From: Candidatus Woesebacteria bacterium
GTDB lineage: Bacteria > Patescibacteriota > Microgenomatia > UBA8517
Direction of reading: 5' to 3'
DNA length: 14,496 nt
NCBI GenBank assembly: GCA_030699485.1
Contig: JAUYMM010000041.1
Coordinates: 1 to 14,496, forward strand
The position numbers and the translations under genes were made by a program. The notes beneath the pieces are model-generated. The model made no database searches and was not told where the DNA came from. It saw nothing but the letters and a program-made list of their open reading frames with translations. Within the stretch, counting starts at the first letter, position 1, and each line of letters opens with the position of its first letter. This document shows, piece by piece, positions 12,248-14,496 of this stretch.

Positions 12248-13160
12248 TAACATCTCCATCTTTTACTATATAATCTCTGCCTTCACTTCTAACCTTTCCT
12301 AATTCTCTAGCTGACTTCCAGCCAGCAGCCTTTATGAACTCCACAAAGTCGACCACGTCGGCTTTGATAAACTTTGCCATGAAATCGGTGTGAATTACAC
12401 CCGAAGCACTGAGTGCGGTCTCACCGCGCCGAAGTGTCCAAGCTCTAACTTCTTTTTCTCCTGCTGTTAGAAAAGTAATGAGCCCTAACGTCTTAAAAGC
12501 TTTTTGTATTAACTTGTCTAGTGCCGAGTGTCTAGTGCCTAGTGCCTGTAAGTACTCTCTTTGTTCTTCATCAGAAAGTTCTGCAAGTTCTGCTTCTACT
12601 TTTGCACAAACTGCAATAACTTGATCTCGTTCTAGTCCAAGTTCTTTCGCATAGCTAGCTTCTAGTGTCTGGCCATTAGTTACTTGTTTTTCATCTATAT
12701 TTAAAATAACAAGAAAAGGCTTAGATTTAAAAGATGGCGCATCAGGATGCTCAACATCTGCTAAATCTAGTTCTAATCGTAATATCTCCAAATCAGATTT
12801 TGGATCTTTAACACCTTTCTTAATTACATCAGGATCAGAAAAAGCTCGAAGTACAAAACAGATTGCATCGGTTTGCCTAATGTGATTTAAAAATTTATTT
12901 CCCAACCCCTCACCTTTACTTGCCCCTTCAATTAACCCTGCAATATCTACAAATTCTACTGTCGCATTAACAATTGGAGCATTGTATATTTCAGAAAGTT
13001 TTTGAAGTCTTTCGTCGGAAACTGGAACTATTCCAATATTTGGTTCTATTGTTGCAAATGGAAAATTAGCAACATACGCCATTTGTTTTTTAAGCAAAGC
13101 ATTAAACAACGTAGACTTCCCTACATTTGGCAAACCTACTATCCCTACAGAAAGTGACAT
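12225..13160 (-). CDS. ychF: YchF/OLA1-type translation-associated ATPase lacking the coiled-coil insertion
   Basis: Obg-related P-loop ATPase that associates with ribosomes; the YchF family prefers ATP over GTP. P-loop GLPNVGKST (9-17), FPFATIEPNIG (33-43), G3 VDIAGLIEGASKGEGLG (71-87), and NIDE (154-157) in place of NKxD. The C-terminal TGS-like domain has GVIHTDFMAKFIKADVV and GRDYIVKDGDVIEF. At 311 residues it is about 50 shorter than usual (about 363): the helical coiled-coil insertion that normally follows the ELxLAD segment (here 130-135) is reduced to about a dozen residues before PFLVILNIDE. A 7-nt repeat encodes ALGTRHSAL (206-214). TAAAAT (13173-13168) lies 7 bases before the ATG but lacks a clear -35 box. 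Confidence 0.95.
   Translation of the reverse strand: MSLSVGIVGLPNVGKSTLFNALLKKQMAYVANFPFATIEPNIGIVPVSDERLQKLSEIYNAPIVNATVEFVDIAGLIEGASKGEGLGNKFLNHIRQTDAICFVLRAFSDPDVIKKGVKDPKSDLEILRLELDLADVEHPDAPSFKSKPFLVILNIDEKQVTNGQTLEASYAKELGLERDQVIAVCAKVEAELAELSDEEQREYLQALGTRHSALDKLIQKAFKTLGLITFLTAGEKEVRAWTLRRGETALSASGVIHTDFMAKFIKADVVDFVEFIKAAGWKSARELGKVRSEGRDYIVKDGDVIEFKIGS
12519..12546 (-). repeat. 7-nt tandem repeat inside ychF
   Basis: Four heptamers on the plus strand: TAGTGCC, GAGTGTC, TAGTGCC, TAGTGCC. On the coding strand they give LGTRHSAL at a variable surface segment between a helix and the conserved KTLGLITFLTAG stretch. Confidence 0.85.
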
Positions 13161-13179
13161 ATTTTATATTTTAACACTT

Positions 13180-14496
13180 TTACACTTCTTCAATCTTATC
13201 CAATAACTCGTCATCCCAATAGAGCATTTTTTGTTCTGGAAAAAGGTAGGCTTTGGTTGGTTTTAATTCTTTCATAAATTCAAAGGCATGCGAAACTATT
13301 ATCATTGTTCCTTTATATTCTTTTAAAGACTCTAAAATTATTCTTTGAGAAAGTACATCAAGATATGTAGTTGGTTCATCAAGAATTAGTAAATTGTTAT
13401 CTTTCCCCGTTAGACAAGCTATGGAAAGTCTTGTTTTTTCTCCACCAGAGAGGCTTCCCACTCTTTGAAAAATTTTATCTCCTGCAAACATATATCTCCC
13501 CAAAAATCCTCTTGCATAACCTTCATTCATTTTTGTTGCTTCACAAAATGTGTCAATTACAGACTTGTTAAAATCAAAGGTTTCAAATTCTTGTGAATAA
13601 TATCCAATAGACAAATCATCATTTCTATATACTTCTCCACTATCAGGTTCTATCCGTTTCATCAAAATTTTAATAAATGTAGATTTACCTGTTCCGTTTG
13701 CACCTATTAAGGCAATCCGCTCTCCACGTAGAATTGTAAAATTAACGTCACCTAAAACTTTCAGGTCAGCATAATTTTTGTTTAAAGAAGTAGTTTTCAT
13801 TGGAACTTCACCGATTCTTTTAGGTTCTGGAAGTTTTATGGAAATTTTTTTTAACTCTGGTGGAACTTCTGGAAGATTTTCTCTCTCTCGTTCCATCTGT
13901 CTTCTTATAATAGATTTTGTAGCCACAGCTCTGGAATTATTATATCTTTCTTCAGTTCTTTTTAAATGTCTTGATTTAATTTCTAACTCTTTTTTCAAAT
14001 CTCTTTCTTTGTCTTCTTTAATTTTTACATATTCCGAGTATGTTCCTTTATATTCTTCAATTGATGAGTTATAGGGAGTAACTGATAATATTTTATCAAT
14101 TGCATTATCCATAAGTTCCAAGTCGTGAGAAATTACAATTACTGCTCCCTTATAATTAGCTAGAAATTTCATAACCCAAGCTTTACCAGCTTTGTCCATA
14201 AAATTTGTAGGTTCATCAAGAAGTAATATGTCAGGATTTTCATTAAGTGCTCTTGCTAATGCTAACTTTGTTTTTTGTCCACCTGATAATGTTTTTGGAT
14301 TATCGTTAAATAAAATATCTAGTTCCAATCCACTAAACATTTTCTTTATTTCAAAATCTTGATATAAATTGTCAGGGTCTACATATAAACGAACACTGTC
14401 TGATTTTTCCATAACTGCATCATGTTTTATCTCTTGTGGAACTAAACTAATACTTCCTGTAAGTTTTACTTTCCCCGTGAATCCTTGTTCTTCCCC
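13180..14496 (-). CDS. ABC-F family ATPase, partial (5' end beyond window)
   Basis: A soluble twin-ATPase protein of the ABC-F type, whose members act on ribosomes (translation factors or antibiotic protection) rather than in transport. The frame is open to the right edge; visible residues begin GEEQGFTGKVKLTGSISL. The Q-loop of the first ATPase domain is LVPQE; its Walker A lies outside. Then come signature LSGGQKTKLALARAL, Walker B LLLDEPTNFMD and ISHDLE. The charged linker (KIKEDKERDLKKELEIKSRH ... RRQMERERENLPE) joins the domains. The second domain has Walker A GANGTGKST, YYSQE, LSGGEKTRLSIA, LLILDEPTTYLD and VSHAFE. No membrane segments are seen. The ATG at 14412 is internal, not the start. 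ychF follows after 19 bases. The subfamily cannot be set from this part. Confidence 0.93.
   Translation of the reverse strand, partial: GEEQGFTGKVKLTGSISLVPQEIKHDAVMEKSDSVRLYVDPDNLYQDFEIKKMFSGLELDILFNDNPKTLSGGQKTKLALARALNENPDILLLDEPTNFMDKAGKAWVMKFLANYKGAVIVISHDLELMDNAIDKILSVTPYNSSIEEYKGTYSEYVKIKEDKERDLKKELEIKSRHLKRTEERYNNSRAVATKSIIRRQMERERENLPEVPPELKKISIKLPEPKRIGEVPMKTTSLNKNYADLKVLGDVNFTILRGERIALIGANGTGKSTFIKILMKRIEPDSGEVYRNDDLSIGYYSQEFETFDFNKSVIDTFCEATKMNEGYARGFLGRYMFAGDKIFQRVGSLSGGEKTRLSIACLTGKDNNLLILDEPTTYLDVLSQRIILESLKEYKGTMIIVSHAFEFMKELKPTKAYLFPEQKMLYWDDELLDKIEEV

Noticed and set aside
1..14496. CRISPR array or insertion sequence
   Set aside because: No spaced direct repeats of CRISPR type, transposase or terminal inverted repeats were seen.

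Overview
The window looks like chromosome from a Patescibacteria/CPR-type bacterium, probably of the Microgenomates kind. This is inferred from the AT-rich composition, very tight gene packing, trimmed housekeeping proteins (a release factor without its first domain, a YchF without its coiled coil), an intein-bearing DnaB and an almost complete lack of Shine-Dalgarno sites. TAA, TAG and TGA all serve as stops (TGA ends the S41 peptidase gene), so the genetic code is standard and the UGA-recoding Gracilibacteria/Absconditabacteria are unlikely.

Layout. Positions 1-2997 (minus strand) hold a degenerate metallo-beta-lactamase-fold protein followed after one base by dnaB, which carries a full intein with a LAGLIDADG endonuclease and runs off the left edge. 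From the divergent promoter region at 2998-3102 a membrane-anchored exported protein is read on the plus strand (3103-3963). Positions 3964-4262 are non-coding for protein. They hold a promoter-to-terminator unit that looks like an unassigned structured RNA of about 155 nt, a second terminator hairpin, and a tRNA-His with an unusual T-loop. A module of unrecognised genes follows (4263-6628): an ORF of about 99 codons overlapping a 427-aa ORF in another frame, possibly one broken gene, and a NYN-domain (PIN-like) putative ribonuclease. This module sits between tRNA-His and hisS and is the best candidate for something undescribed.

Positions 6660-9995 (plus strand) are hisS, an EamA-type transporter, rpmE (L31), a short prfA (RF1) and a 58-codon ORF. 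From the right edge on the minus strand come an ABC-F ATPase (partial), ychF, the classic rpsF-ssb-rpsR trio and an S41 C-terminal processing peptidase, whose 3' end meets the 58-codon ORF with a 23-bp convergent overlap.

Most of the genes are translation and replication functions: histidyl-tRNA charging, ribosomal proteins S6, S18 and L31, RF1, the ribosome-associated ATPases YchF and ABC-F, SSB and DnaB.

Two genome-style patterns recur. First, good -35/-10 boxes often lie so close to the ATG that the mRNA would be leaderless. Second, genes are decorated with short in-frame DNA repeats: 7-nt tandem repeats in three genes, a GC-rich CAGCGG-containing insert in two, and a perfect palindrome in dnaB.
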